Assembly (NCBI GenBank): GCA_963819715.1
Contig: CAWFXE010000001.1
Location: forward strand, 62,001 to 126,000
Reading direction: 5' to 3'
DNA from: DASUPK01 sp963819715
Lineage (GTDB): Bacteria > Actinomycetota > Thermoleophilia > Solirubrobacterales > 70-9
DNA length: 64,000 bases
In this document: piece after piece, positions 50,844-58,022 of the stretch
Layout: every line of letters begins with the position of its first letter
Position numbering within the stretch: position 1 is the first letter of the stretch
Position numbers and translations under genes: made by a program
Notes under the pieces: generated by a model
Database searches by the model: none
Seen by the model: only the letters and a program-made list of their open reading frames with translations
What the model was told of the DNA's origin: nothing

Positions 50844-50862
50844 GGCCGTCCGGTTGACGGCC
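50844..50862 (-). promoter_or_regulatory. pnp leader hairpin
   Basis: GGCCGTC/GACGGCC makes a perfect 7-bp stem with a 5-nt loop in the pnp 5' leader, ending 15 nt before the start. pnp leaders commonly carry a processed hairpin; an actino-pnp structured leader is known in Actinobacteria, but I cannot confirm that class here. Confidence 0.5.
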
Positions 50863-50871
50863 TTTCGCTTA

Positions 50872-50885
50872 AGAACTCTCGTTCT
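50872..50885. promoter_or_regulatory. Palindrome with GAAC-N4-GTTC core upstream of pnp
   Basis: AGAACTCTCGTTCT has the LexA core spacing but A/T in place of the flanking C/G. It lies 44-57 bp upstream of the pnp start. A weak LexA site or another operator. Confidence 0.3.
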
Positions 50886-50900
50886 CTTTCGCGGGCGATG

Positions 50901-51398
50901 TTAGCGGTCGATAGAGGCCCGCAGGGCCTCTACGACGTCGCCGCTCAGGCGCCGCCCGTCGACGAAAGCAGTCGGCGTTCCCCCGACTCCCGCGCGTATT
51001 CCGCTGACGAAATCGCGCTCGATCCGCTCGCGCACCGCGTCGGACCGGCTGTGGGCGCGAAACCGGTCGACATCAATGCCAAAGCGCTCGGCTCGCTCCC
51101 AGAGATGTGGGTCATCGACGCGTCCCCGGTCCGCGTAAAGCGAGTCGCACATCTCCCAGAAGGCGCCCTGTTCGCCGGCGGCCTCGGCCGCCGCGTGGAG
51201 CGCCGGAGCCCGCGGGTGCTTGGAGGCCATCGGAAAGTGGCGGAGGCAGAGGCGAATCGGCAGCTCCCGCAGCCGCGCCCAGCCGGCGGCGCAGTAGGGA
51301 CAGCCGAAGTCGGCGTAGACGATCGCCTCCGCTCCATCACCGGTGACGTGGTCGTCATCGCCGATCGGCGGAACGGAGGCGCTGGTGAGCTCGCCCAT
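50901..51398 (-). CDS. DsbA-family thioredoxin-fold protein
   Basis: 165 residues. The active site is FGCPYCAAG (C33, C36), and the cis-Pro loop is GGTPTAFVDG. There is no signal peptide, so unlike classical DsbA it is probably cytoplasmic (FrnE/DSBA-like oxidoreductase). ATG 51398 has TAGCTT (51405-51410) 6 nt upstream. It lies directly upstream of pnp on the same strand with 72 nt between. Confidence 0.88.
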   Translation of the reverse strand: MGELTSASVPPIGDDDHVTGDGAEAIVYADFGCPYCAAGWARLRELPIRLCLRHFPMASKHPRAPALHAAAEAAGEQGAFWEMCDSLYADRGRVDDPHLWERAERFGIDVDRFRAHSRSDAVRERIERDFVSGIRAGVGGTPTAFVDGRRLSGDVVEALRASIDR

Positions 51399-51470
51399 GA
51401 GAGCAAGCTACTGGCGGATCGGGATGTGCGAAAGCGCCGCTTTCACGCGAAGGGGGCACGCGGACCTAAG

Positions 51471-52073
51471 TCACGTTGCGTACTGCGGGCGCCCCGCCGG
51501 CCGGTAGACCTGGAGCGTTATGCCCATCGGGAAGGCTCGCGAGTCGACCAGGTCAAGCGCGATGTCCGGGCCGGTCTCGGGGAATAGCCGCCCGCCCTCG
51601 CCGACGACCACGGGACAGGTGAGCAGGTACATCTCGTCGACGAGCTCGTTCTCGAGCAGCCACCGGGTTAGGGCGCCGCTGCCGTGCACCTGCAGCTCAC
51701 CTCCGGACTTGGCCTTCAGCTCGCCGATGGCCGCGGCGAGGTCACCGGAGAGGACGGTCGTGCCATCCCACTGTGGATTGGTGAGCGTGTTCGACGCGAC
51801 GTACTTGGGCTGCCTGTTGAGCGGTCCTGCGATGGGGTCGTCCGGATCCGTCTTTGCGCCCCAATAGCCGGCGAAGAGGTCGTAGGTCCGTCGGCCGAAC
51901 AGGAACGCGTCGGCACGCTGGTAGAAGTGTTCGACGAAAGTCATCGCCTCGTCGTCGAACAGCGGCCTCGCCCACCCGCCGCGCTCCATGCCGGGGTCGA
52001 GCTTCTCATTCCGCCCGCCGTTTGCCTGCATCACGCCGTCGACGGAGACCTGCGTGTTGGTCGTCAGCTTCAT
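51471..52073 (-). CDS. RibD C-terminal / dihydrofolate reductase-like protein
   Basis: 200 residues: TTNTQVSVDGVMQ, FLFGRRTYDLFAGYW, LQVHGSGALTRWLLE and TCPVVVGEGGRLFPE are the landmarks of the RibD_C family of DHFR-fold reductases, many of them stand-alone proteins of unknown substrate. The start has AAGGGAG 8 nt upstream, a clear Shine-Dalgarno sequence, unlike most neighbours. It is divergent from the ArsR gene (77 nt between starts), so the ArsR protein may regulate it. Confidence 0.9.
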   Translation of the reverse strand: MKLTTNTQVSVDGVMQANGGRNEKLDPGMERGGWARPLFDDEAMTFVEHFYQRADAFLFGRRTYDLFAGYWGAKTDPDDPIAGPLNRQPKYVASNTLTNPQWDGTTVLSGDLAAAIGELKAKSGGELQVHGSGALTRWLLENELVDEMYLLTCPVVVGEGGRLFPETGPDIALDLVDSRAFPMGITLQVYRPAGRPQYAT

Positions 52074-52140
52074 GGTCGCGGCTCCCTTCTCATGTAGAGC
52101 ACGGTTGTGGACATGTTTCCCTTCCTGATACGCCGGTAAC

Positions 52141-52160
52141 CTACAACTATATGGTTGTAG
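52141..52160. promoter_or_regulatory. Operator palindrome overlapping the ArsR start codon
   Basis: CTACAACTATATGGTTGTAG has 7-bp perfect arms (CTACAAC/GTTGTAG) around a 6-bp centre. It includes the ATG (52151-52153) and abuts the -10-like TAACCT (52137-52142). It is probably the autoregulatory site of the ArsR-type repressor. Confidence 0.6.
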
Positions 52161-52522
52161 ATGAGGTCCCGACCGAGGCCGTCGACGAGGTCTTCCATGC
52201 CCTGGCCGACTCGACCCGCCGCGACATACTTCGCCGCTGCGCCGCGGACCAGCCCTCGGTCTCGCGGCTCGCTCAGACCTACCCGATGAGCTTCGCCGCG
52301 GTGCAGAAACACGTCGCCGTGCTGGAGCGAGCCGGCCTGATCACGAAGGAGCGCCGTGGGCGGGAGCAGCTCGTGCGCACCGATGCTGGGGCGGTCGACC
52401 GGGCGCGGCAGACCCTCGACGAGCTTGAGGCCACCTGGCGTGGGCGTGTGGACCGTATGTCGGACCTCCTTGCCGAGGGGACCGAGCGAGCAAAGAGCTC
52501 AACGGCGAGCGGAGCCGGATGA
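52151..52522 (+). CDS. ArsR/SmtB-type transcriptional repressor
   Basis: 123 residues, winged helix-turn-helix: HALADSTRRDILRRCAADQP, VSRLAQTYPMSFAAVQKHVAVLERAGL (recognition helix) and ERRGREQLVRTD. No metal-binding Cys are evident; this subfamily, linked to SRPBCC genes, usually responds to other cues. ATG 52151 has TAACCT 8 nt upstream and lies within a palindrome. It overlaps the SRPBCC gene by 4 nt, forming a two-gene operon. Confidence 0.92.
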   Translation: MVVDEVPTEAVDEVFHALADSTRRDILRRCAADQPSVSRLAQTYPMSFAAVQKHVAVLERAGLITKERRGREQLVRTDAGAVDRARQTLDELEATWRGRVDRMSDLLAEGTERAKSSTASGAG

Positions 52523-53007
52523 GCATCGCCAGCGTCGCGACGGACTACGACAACCTGACCGTCACCCTGATCGCCGACTTCGACGCTCCGATCGATCAGG
52601 TGTGGGAGCTCTGGTCGGATCCGCGCAAGCTCGAACGGTGGTGGGGCCCGCCTACCTACCCGGCGACCTTCGAGCAGCGAGACCTCACCCCGGGCGGTGA
52701 GGTCGCGTACTCCATGACCGGTCCGGACGGCGATACGCACTACGGCCTGTGGCGGGTCACCACTGTCGGTCCCCCAACCTCGCTGGAGTTCACCGATGCC
52801 TTCGCCGATGAGAACGGGACGCCGATCGCCGACATGCCGGTCAGCACGGTCAGCGTCCGGCTCACCGAACGCGAAGCCGGCACGCGAATGGAGATGCGTT
52901 CCACCTTCGAATCCCGCGAGGACCTGGAGAGGTGGTTGAGCACCGGCTCGCTCGACGGACAGCAGCAGGCCATCGCCCAAATGGACCTCCTGCTCGCGGC
53001 ACGCTGA
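52519..53007 (+). CDS. SRPBCC / AHSA1-like protein
   Basis: 162 residues: DFDAPIDQVWELWSDPRKLERWWGPP, GGEVAYSMTGPDG, LEFTDAF and the terminal helix DLERWLSTGSLDGQQQAI are typical of the AHSA1 branch of the START-like SRPBCC fold, a ligand-binding cavity protein. ArsR-SRPBCC pairs are common in Actinobacteria; the ligand is unknown. It starts in the 4-nt overlap with the repressor (ATGA). Confidence 0.9.
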   Translation: MSIASVATDYDNLTVTLIADFDAPIDQVWELWSDPRKLERWWGPPTYPATFEQRDLTPGGEVAYSMTGPDGDTHYGLWRVTTVGPPTSLEFTDAFADENGTPIADMPVSTVSVRLTEREAGTRMEMRSTFESREDLERWLSTGSLDGQQQAIAQMDLLLAAR

Positions 53008-53024
53008 CCCTCACTCCCCGCCGA

Positions 53025-53474
53025 CTAGGCCGAGAGCGCGTCGAAGATCAGGTTGGCGCCCGGGATCTCGCCGGGGTTGGGACTCGCGTAAGACCACTTG
53101 ACCTCCCCGTCCTCGATCAGCACGAGGCAGCGGTGGCTGATTCCCGCGCCCTCGATCCAAGCGCCGTAGGCCTGGGAGACCGCGCCCTTCGGGTTGAAGT
53201 CGGCGAGCAGCGGCATCGTCAGGTTGAGCTTCTCCCTGAAGGCGGCGTGGCAGTACGCGGAGTCGACGCTGATCCCCACCAGCGCCGCGCCCTTCGCCTC
53301 CAGCTCGGAGAGGACCTCCTGGTAGAGGTTGAGCTGATCGGTGCAGACCGGGCTGAAATCGAGCGGATAGAAGACAAGCACCAGCTTCTTGCCGGCAAAG
53401 TCGGCGAGCGAGACCTGGTTGCCGTCCTGGTCGGGTAGTGAGAAGTCCGGTGCTTTGGAGCCGGCACCGATCAA
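53025..53474 (-). CDS. Peroxiredoxin (AhpE/Bcp-like)
   Basis: 149 residues. The peroxidatic site is PLDFSPVCTDQ (C44), with the catalytic Thr/Ser and Arg positions conserved (GISHRCLVLIE). Unlike the Bcp protein at 15139 there is no Cys five residues later; a Cys in DSAYCHAAF could be the resolving residue. It removes peroxides in the cytoplasm. TTG 53474 is the start; the rpsO stop TAA lies just upstream, 10 nt away, so it may be cotranscribed with rpsO. Confidence 0.9.
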   Translation of the reverse strand: MIGAGSKAPDFSLPDQDGNQVSLADFAGKKLVLVFYPLDFSPVCTDQLNLYQEVLSELEAKGAALVGISVDSAYCHAAFREKLNLTMPLLADFNPKGAVSQAYGAWIEGAGISHRCLVLIEDGEVKWSYASPNPGEIPGANLIFDALSA

Positions 53475-53484
53475 GGGGAGTGAA

Positions 53485-53754
53485 TTAGCGCCTCAGGCCG
53501 AGATCCGCGACCAGGGCGCGATAGCGCTCCAGGTCGTTGCTCTCCAGGTATCGAAGGATGCGCCGGCGCTTGCCGACCATCTTCAGCAGGCCGCGGCGGG
53601 AGTGATGGTCCTTGCTGTGGGTGCGCAGGTGCTCGGTGAGCTCGTTGATCCGCTCGGTGAGCAGCGCGACCTGGACCTCGGCGGAGCCGGTGTCCTCGCC
53701 CGACCGGCCGTACTTGCCGATCAGCTCCTGCTTTCTGTCCTTCGTCAGCGGCAC
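53485..53754 (-). CDS. rpsO: 30S ribosomal protein S15
   Basis: 89 residues, standard length. LTKDRKQELIGKYGRSGEDTGS, VQVALLTERINELTEHLRTHSKDHHSRRGLL and RRILRYLESND are textbook S15. It binds the central domain of 16S rRNA. GTG 53754 has TACCCT (53763-53768) 8 nt upstream. It follows ribF in the truB-ribF-rpsO order; pnp, normally next, is here 2.7 kb away. Confidence 0.97.
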   Translation of the reverse strand: MPLTKDRKQELIGKYGRSGEDTGSAEVQVALLTERINELTEHLRTHSKDHHSRRGLLKMVGKRRRILRYLESNDLERYRALVADLGLRR

Positions 53755-53773
53755 GACGCGACAGGGTAGCGAG

Positions 53774-54670
53774 CTAGGCGCTTCCGCGAGACTCGTAGGT
53801 AGCGCAGATCTCCTTCGCCTCGGCGACGTCGCGATGCATCTGCGCGACCAGGTCCTCCACGCTTGGGAATCGCTTCTCGCCGCGCAGCCGGCTGACGAAC
53901 GCGACGCGCAGATTCCGGCCGTAGAGATCGCCGTCGAAGTCGATCAGGTAGGCCTCGATCAGCAGCCCACGACCGGTCTCGAAGGTCGGCCGGATCCCCA
54001 CGTTGACCGCCGCGGGGTGTCCGTTTGCGAAAGCCGCGAAGACACCGTGCCCCGGGACGACGAGGCGGTCGTCGGGCACCAGGTTCGCGGTGGGGAAGCC
54101 CAGCTCCCGGCCACGCTGGTCGCCCTCCACCACCTTGCCCTCGACCATGAAGGGAGCGCCGAGGCATCGCATCGCGGCGTCCACCTCTCCGGCGGCGACC
54201 AGGGCGCGCACCCGCGTCGAGGAGACGGTCTCGCCGTCGACCTCGACCAGGGGGACGATCCTCGTCTCGAACTCGTCGCGCCCAGCGAGCATCCCGGGGG
54301 TTCCCTTCGCCTTGGCGCCGAAACGGAAGTTCTCCCCCACCGAGACCTTCTTCGCGCCTAGCTGCTCGACCAGGATCTTCGAGATGAAGTCCTCGGCGGG
54401 AATCTTCATGAACTCCTTGTCGAACGGGATGACGACGAGCTCCTCGACTCCCAGCCCGTCGATGACATCCCGCTTCACGTCGAAGGGCATGATCAGCTTC
54501 GGGGCGGCATCCGGGTTGATCACGCTGAGCGGATGGGGGTCGAAGGTCAACACCGTGTCGGCCTTGTCGATCACGGCCTGGTGCCCCTTGTGGACGCCGT
54601 CGAAGACGCCGATCGCCACATGGCGGTCGCGGGGCGTCGCGTCGGGCAGCGTTGTCACCTGGATGGTCAT
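53774..54670 (-). CDS. ribF: Bifunctional riboflavin kinase / FAD synthetase
   Basis: 298 residues. N-terminal FAD synthetase domain: VAIGVFDGVHKGHQ and FRFGAKAKG, with STRVRALVAAG. The C-terminal flavokinase domain has GRELGFPTANL and RNLRVAFVSRLRGEKRF. It makes FMN and FAD from riboflavin. The start overlaps the truB stop by 4 nt (54667-54670). Confidence 0.95.
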   Translation of the reverse strand: MTIQVTTLPDATPRDRHVAIGVFDGVHKGHQAVIDKADTVLTFDPHPLSVINPDAAPKLIMPFDVKRDVIDGLGVEELVVIPFDKEFMKIPAEDFISKILVEQLGAKKVSVGENFRFGAKAKGTPGMLAGRDEFETRIVPLVEVDGETVSSTRVRALVAAGEVDAAMRCLGAPFMVEGKVVEGDQRGRELGFPTANLVPDDRLVVPGHGVFAAFANGHPAAVNVGIRPTFETGRGLLIEAYLIDFDGDLYGRNLRVAFVSRLRGEKRFPSVEDLVAQMHRDVAEAKEICATYESRGSA

Positions 54671-55464
54671 GCGAGTACGACCTCGGGCTGGAGATTCTCT
54701 CCATCCGGGCGCGCGACTGCGATCAGGTGACCGTCGTGGGTAAGCCTCTTGCGCTCGTCCTCCCCGTCACCGGTCACCGCGATCCCGTGGCTCACGGCCT
54801 CGGCCTCGTCGTCGGTGAGGTCCCACTCGGGCATGAACGACATCAGCCGCTCCACCGAGATCTCCTCGGAGCCGCCGTCGGGGACGCGCAGGGCGCCGAT
54901 CGCGGTTCGGCGGAGCGTCTCGCAGTAGGCGTCATCGAGCGTCTCGATCAGCGTGCGGATGTAGGTGCCCGACGAGCACTCGATCTCGAATCTGGCGCTC
55001 TCCGCGTCGCTCTCGAGCAGCTCGGCTCGATACACGCTGACGCCCCGGCTCGGCGTCTGCACCGACTCGCCGCGATGAGCCTTCTTATAGAGACGCTCGC
55101 CGTCGACTCTGACGGCGGAGGTCATCGGCACGCGCTGCTCGATCTCGCCCGTGGGGAGCTCGAGGCGCTCGGGGATGCGCCCCGTCTCCTCGAGTTCGCC
55201 GTCGGGGTCTCCGGTCGAAGAGCGCCAGCCCAGGCGCGCCGTCGCGACGTAGGTCTTGGGCAGCTCAAGCAGGTAGCGCTGCATGCGGGTGGCCCCGCCG
55301 AGAAGGACGATGAGCAATCCTGTCGCGAACGGATCGAGGGTGCCGGCGTGACCGACCTTCCCGTCGCGCTCGCGCCTGATCTCCGCGACTACGTCGTGGG
55401 AGGTCACGCCGGCCGGCTTGTCGACCAGGAGCCCCCGAGCCGGGGTCGCCTCTGTCCGGACCAC
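54667..55464 (-). CDS. truB: tRNA pseudouridine(55) synthase
   Basis: 265 residues. The catalytic Asp lies in GHAGTLDPFATG, and LLVDKPAGVTSHD and YVATARLGWRSSTGD are typical. It makes pseudouridine 55 in the T loop of tRNAs. GTG 55464 starts 7 nt downstream of the nrnA stop. It belongs to the infB-rbfA-nrnA-truB-ribF-rpsO run. Confidence 0.95.
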   Translation of the reverse strand: MVRTEATPARGLLVDKPAGVTSHDVVAEIRRERDGKVGHAGTLDPFATGLLIVLLGGATRMQRYLLELPKTYVATARLGWRSSTGDPDGELEETGRIPERLELPTGEIEQRVPMTSAVRVDGERLYKKAHRGESVQTPSRGVSVYRAELLESDAESARFEIECSSGTYIRTLIETLDDAYCETLRRTAIGALRVPDGGSEEISVERLMSFMPEWDLTDDEAEAVSHGIAVTGDGEDERKRLTHDGHLIAVARPDGENLQPEVVLA

Positions 55465-55471
55465 GGCGCCT

Positions 55472-56476
55472 CTAGGTCTCGAGCTGGGAGTCGATCTCCG
55501 CGATCAGGAACTCGACGATCTGCTCGTAGGGCATATCGGTCCCGAAACCAGCGGCCCGGCGATGGCCACCGCCTCCATGGACCCGGGCGATCGCAGAGAC
55601 GTCGATGCTCCCGTCGGTCGAGCGCATGCTCACCTTGCGCGCCGCCCGTCCCCCGTCGCCCTGATCGCGGACGACCGCCGCTGCCGCGGTGCCGTCGATG
55701 GTGCGGAGGTGGTCGATGACGCCCTCGGTCAGCGCCTCGCTGGCACCGGTGGCGGCGTAGTCGTCGGCGGAGATGTAGGTGACTGCGAGGCGGCCGTTGT
55801 CCACGACATCGATCTGGGAGAGCGCCTGCGCGAGCAGCTTGAGCTTCTCGATCGGCGCGTGCTCGTAGAGGCGGCGGTAGACGTCGTTGACCTCGACGCC
55901 CGCCTCGATCAGCCCTGCGGCCATCCGGTGCGAGCGGGCGTCGGTGTTCTCGTACATGAACTTGCCGGTGTCGGTGACCAGCGCGACGTAGAGAGCGTTG
56001 GCGATCTCCGGCGTCAGCTCCACCCCCAGGAGGCCGGCGAGGTCGTAGACGATCTCCGCCGTGCAGGAGGCGTCGACGTCGACGAGGTTGATGGTGCCGA
56101 AGCGCGTGTTGTCGTGGTGGTGATCGATGTTGATCACCTTGACCCCGTCCGTCCGCAGGAAATCGACGGGCATCCGGTCGATGTTCCCGCAGTCGAGGAA
56201 GACCACGACGCGGTCGTGGATGTCCGCCGGCGGCTCGTGGAAGACCTCCTCGAGGGGCAGGAAGCGGTACTCGACCGGAAGCGGGAACTCCTTGGCCGCC
56301 AGGAACATGACCGAGTCCTTGCCGAGCGTCTCCAGGATCCGGTGCGTCGCCAGCAGCGATCCGAGCGCATCTCCGTCCGGGTTTTCGTGAGTCGTCAGCA
56401 GGAAGCGCTCACCTGAGCGGAGTTCCTCTGCGACGAGGTCGAGATCGCTGGTCAAGACTTCGGCCGGCCCCGTCAT
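55472..56476 (-). CDS. nrnA: Nano-RNase / pAp phosphatase NrnA (DHH family)
   Basis: 334 residues. DHH motifs: THENPDGDALGS, VVFLDCGN, the namesake INIDHHHDN, and DTGKFMYENT; the DHHA1 substrate domain ends with GGGGHRRAAG. It hydrolyses 2-5 nt RNA fragments and 3'-phosphoadenosine 5'-phosphate, completing the mRNA decay begun by RNase J and PNPase elsewhere in the window. The start overlaps rbfA by 4 nt. Confidence 0.95.
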   Translation of the reverse strand: MTGPAEVLTSDLDLVAEELRSGERFLLTTHENPDGDALGSLLATHRILETLGKDSVMFLAAKEFPLPVEYRFLPLEEVFHEPPADIHDRVVVFLDCGNIDRMPVDFLRTDGVKVINIDHHHDNTRFGTINLVDVDASCTAEIVYDLAGLLGVELTPEIANALYVALVTDTGKFMYENTDARSHRMAAGLIEAGVEVNDVYRRLYEHAPIEKLKLLAQALSQIDVVDNGRLAVTYISADDYAATGASEALTEGVIDHLRTIDGTAAAAVVRDQGDGGRAARKVSMRSTDGSIDVSAIARVHGGGGHRRAAGFGTDMPYEQIVEFLIAEIDSQLET

Positions 56477-56808
56477 TCGTCCTCGAGCAACCGGGTGATG
56501 CGGTCCCCCCGCTCCACCGTGTCGTCGTACTCGAAGGTCAGGGTCGGCGTGCGCTTCATGCGCATGCCGCCGGCGATCTTCGACTGCAGTACTCCATGCG
56601 AGGAACGGAGGCCGGCGAGCGAGTCGGACCGCTCCTCCTCCGAGCCGAGCACGCTCACGTAGACGCGGGCAGCGCGCAGGTCAGGAGAGGTGTCAACGTC
56701 GGTCACGGTCACGAATCCGATCCTCGGGTCCTTGAGCTCAGTAGCTATCGCCTCAGCGAGGATCTCGCGAATCGCCTCGTTGACGCGCCGCATCCGGGCC
56801 GTCCCCAT
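56473..56808 (-). CDS. rbfA: 30S ribosome-binding factor A
   Basis: 111 residues: RMRRVNEAIREILAEAIATEL, DPRIGFVTVTDVDTSPDLRAARVYVSV and MKRTPTLTFEYDDT match RbfA (KH-like fold). It acts late in 30S maturation. ATG 56808 has TATCGT about 9 nt upstream, so it may have its own promoter downstream of the exported-protein gene. Confidence 0.93.
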   Translation of the reverse strand: MGTARMRRVNEAIREILAEAIATELKDPRIGFVTVTDVDTSPDLRAARVYVSVLGSEEERSDSLAGLRSSHGVLQSKIAGGMRMKRTPTLTFEYDDTVERGDRITRLLEDE

Positions 56809-56858
56809 CGACCGGCGACGATAACAGCCGAGCGTAAGGGGAAGCCCCCCTAACGAAA

Positions 56859-56882
56859 CGGGGCGGCCCGAAGGCCGCCCCG
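56859..56882 (-). terminator. Terminator-like hairpin
   Basis: CGGGGCGGCC/GGCCGCCCCG gives a perfect 10-bp stem; on the minus strand the loop is the stable cUUCGg tetraloop, followed by GTTTCGTT. It lies 27 nt after the stop of the exported-protein gene and separates it from rbfA. Confidence 0.75.
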
Positions 56883-56908
56883 CCTACCCAGCTGATGATC
56901 CTCTCGGC

Positions 56909-57520
56909 TCAGAAGGCGACCAGCGAGAATCCGTCGCTTGGGCCGGTCGCGCCCCCTGCTGCATCGGCCTCGATGACGTCGAACACGGTCTCCCCCGGTG
57001 CCTGCGGGTCGTCGGACCGCGCAAACGAGGAGATCTGGTGGACGTAATTCTGCGTGCTGACGATGCTCGAGCCGCTGTCCGGGTTCGGCACGAACCGCAC
57101 CCGGATCTCGCCGGCGGCAGCAGTGCGTCGCCACTGGACCGACGACGTCGTGTTGCCGGGAGCGGCGCAGTTGAATCCCACGACATTCTGGAAGTTGCCA
57201 TTCGACGGAAGCGCCGTCACCTGCGTTTGGCTGACCACCAGAGTGCCCTTGATCGTTCCGGGCTTGCAGGACTGCTGGTAGGCGGTCGCCGGAAGCCCAC
57301 CGAGATTGTCCGCGTTGTCGGCCTTCTTCGCGAAGTCAGCGCTCTTCGCGACGTCAGCGCTCTTCGCGCTGTTGACGTTGAGCCCCCGCGCTCTTTTGTT
57401 GATGATCTTGTTGACCTTCTTCTTGTTGAGGACGCCGCCCGCAACGGCGGTGCCGCCGATGGCGGCGATCAGAGCCACCACAGCGACGACCATCGACGCG
57501 CTGGGGCGGAATTTCCGCAT
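56909..57520 (-). CDS. Exported protein of a Thermoleophilia-type hypothetical family
   Basis: 203 residues. The N-terminal segment MRKFRPSASMVVAVVALIAA-IGGTAVA is a signal/anchor, followed by a basic stretch (KKKVNKIINKRARG), a repeated Ala-Lys-Ala-Asp hinge (AKSADVAKSADFAKKADNAD) and a beta-rich outer domain. Many Solirubrobacterales proteins share this layout, function unknown. ATG 57520 has GGAG 6 nt upstream; an ATG 12 nt earlier (57532) is the alternative. It interrupts the usual ylxP-rbfA adjacency. Confidence 0.75.
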   Translation of the reverse strand: MRKFRPSASMVVAVVALIAAIGGTAVAGGVLNKKKVNKIINKRARGLNVNSAKSADVAKSADFAKKADNADNLGGLPATAYQQSCKPGTIKGTLVVSQTQVTALPSNGNFQNVVGFNCAAPGNTTSSVQWRRTAAAGEIRVRFVPNPDSGSSIVSTQNYVHQISSFARSDDPQAPGETVFDVIEADAAGGATGPSDGFSLVAF

Positions 57521-57653
57521 TCTTTTCTCCATCTGGATCTCCCCTGGTCGGGTGCCGCCGTTCGGGCGGCCTTGGTTTGCGAGAGTCCTCGCGCTCCCAT
57601 TTCTCCGGAACGACCCTATCCGGAATCCCCTGTAGCTGCCAGATTTCTGCGAA

Positions 57654-57696
57654 GACGATTCGTCCAGGGTTGGATATCTCCCCAGGACGATTCGTC
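57654..57696. repeat. Pair of direct repeats GACGATTCGTC
   Basis: GACGATTCGTC occurs at 57654-57664 and 57686-57696, 32 bp apart (about three helical turns). Each is nearly palindromic. They lie 134-176 bp upstream of the exported-protein gene and next to the ylxP stop, suggesting paired operator sites. Confidence 0.45.
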
Positions 57697-57995
57697 TAGT
57701 CGCGGATGTCGCGCAGGCTCAGCAGGTCACGCTCGAACGAACAGCCTTCGGGCACCCGGCTCTCCACGAATCGGATCAGTCCGTCGGCGCGATCGGAGAC
57801 GCCACCGTCGCCGACCAGCGCGCAGAGCAGCGTCGAGCGCTGCCACTTGTCGTGCCCGTCGATCTCAGCGACCGATGCCCCGAAGCGCCGGCGGAGCGAG
57901 TCCTTCAGCGACTTGACGAGCTTGCGCTTCCCCTTCAGATCCTGAACTTCGCCGAAATGCAGATGAATCTCGATGACCTCGACGAATGCGCTCAC
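57696..57995 (-). CDS. ylxP: YlxP-like protein (DUF503)
   Basis: 99 residues: VEVIEIHLHFGEVQDLKGKRKLVKSLKDSLRRRF and VAEIDGHDKWQRSTLLCALVG are the DUF503/YlxP signature. The protein is found next to infB in most Gram-positive bacteria and may act in ribosome maturation. GTG 57995 has TAGCGT (58002-58007) 6 nt upstream, so it can be expressed separately from infB, whose stop is 28 nt before. Confidence 0.9.
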   Translation of the reverse strand: MSAFVEVIEIHLHFGEVQDLKGKRKLVKSLKDSLRRRFGASVAEIDGHDKWQRSTLLCALVGDGGVSDRADGLIRFVESRVPEGCSFERDLLSLRDIRD

Positions 57996-58022
57996 GACTT
58001 GACGCTAGCGCGGGCGGAGCAC

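Noticed and set aside
50815..50846. GAACATAC...TTTGTTC inverted repeat at the pnp start as a LexA box
   Set aside because: The half sites are separated by far more than 4 bp, so it does not fit LexA spacing.
48369..51587. Very long open frame on the plus strand (over 1000 codons)
   Set aside because: It is antisense to pnp, the DsbA-like gene and the M16 gene, whose proteins are clearly recognisable; long antisense frames are expected in GC-rich DNA.
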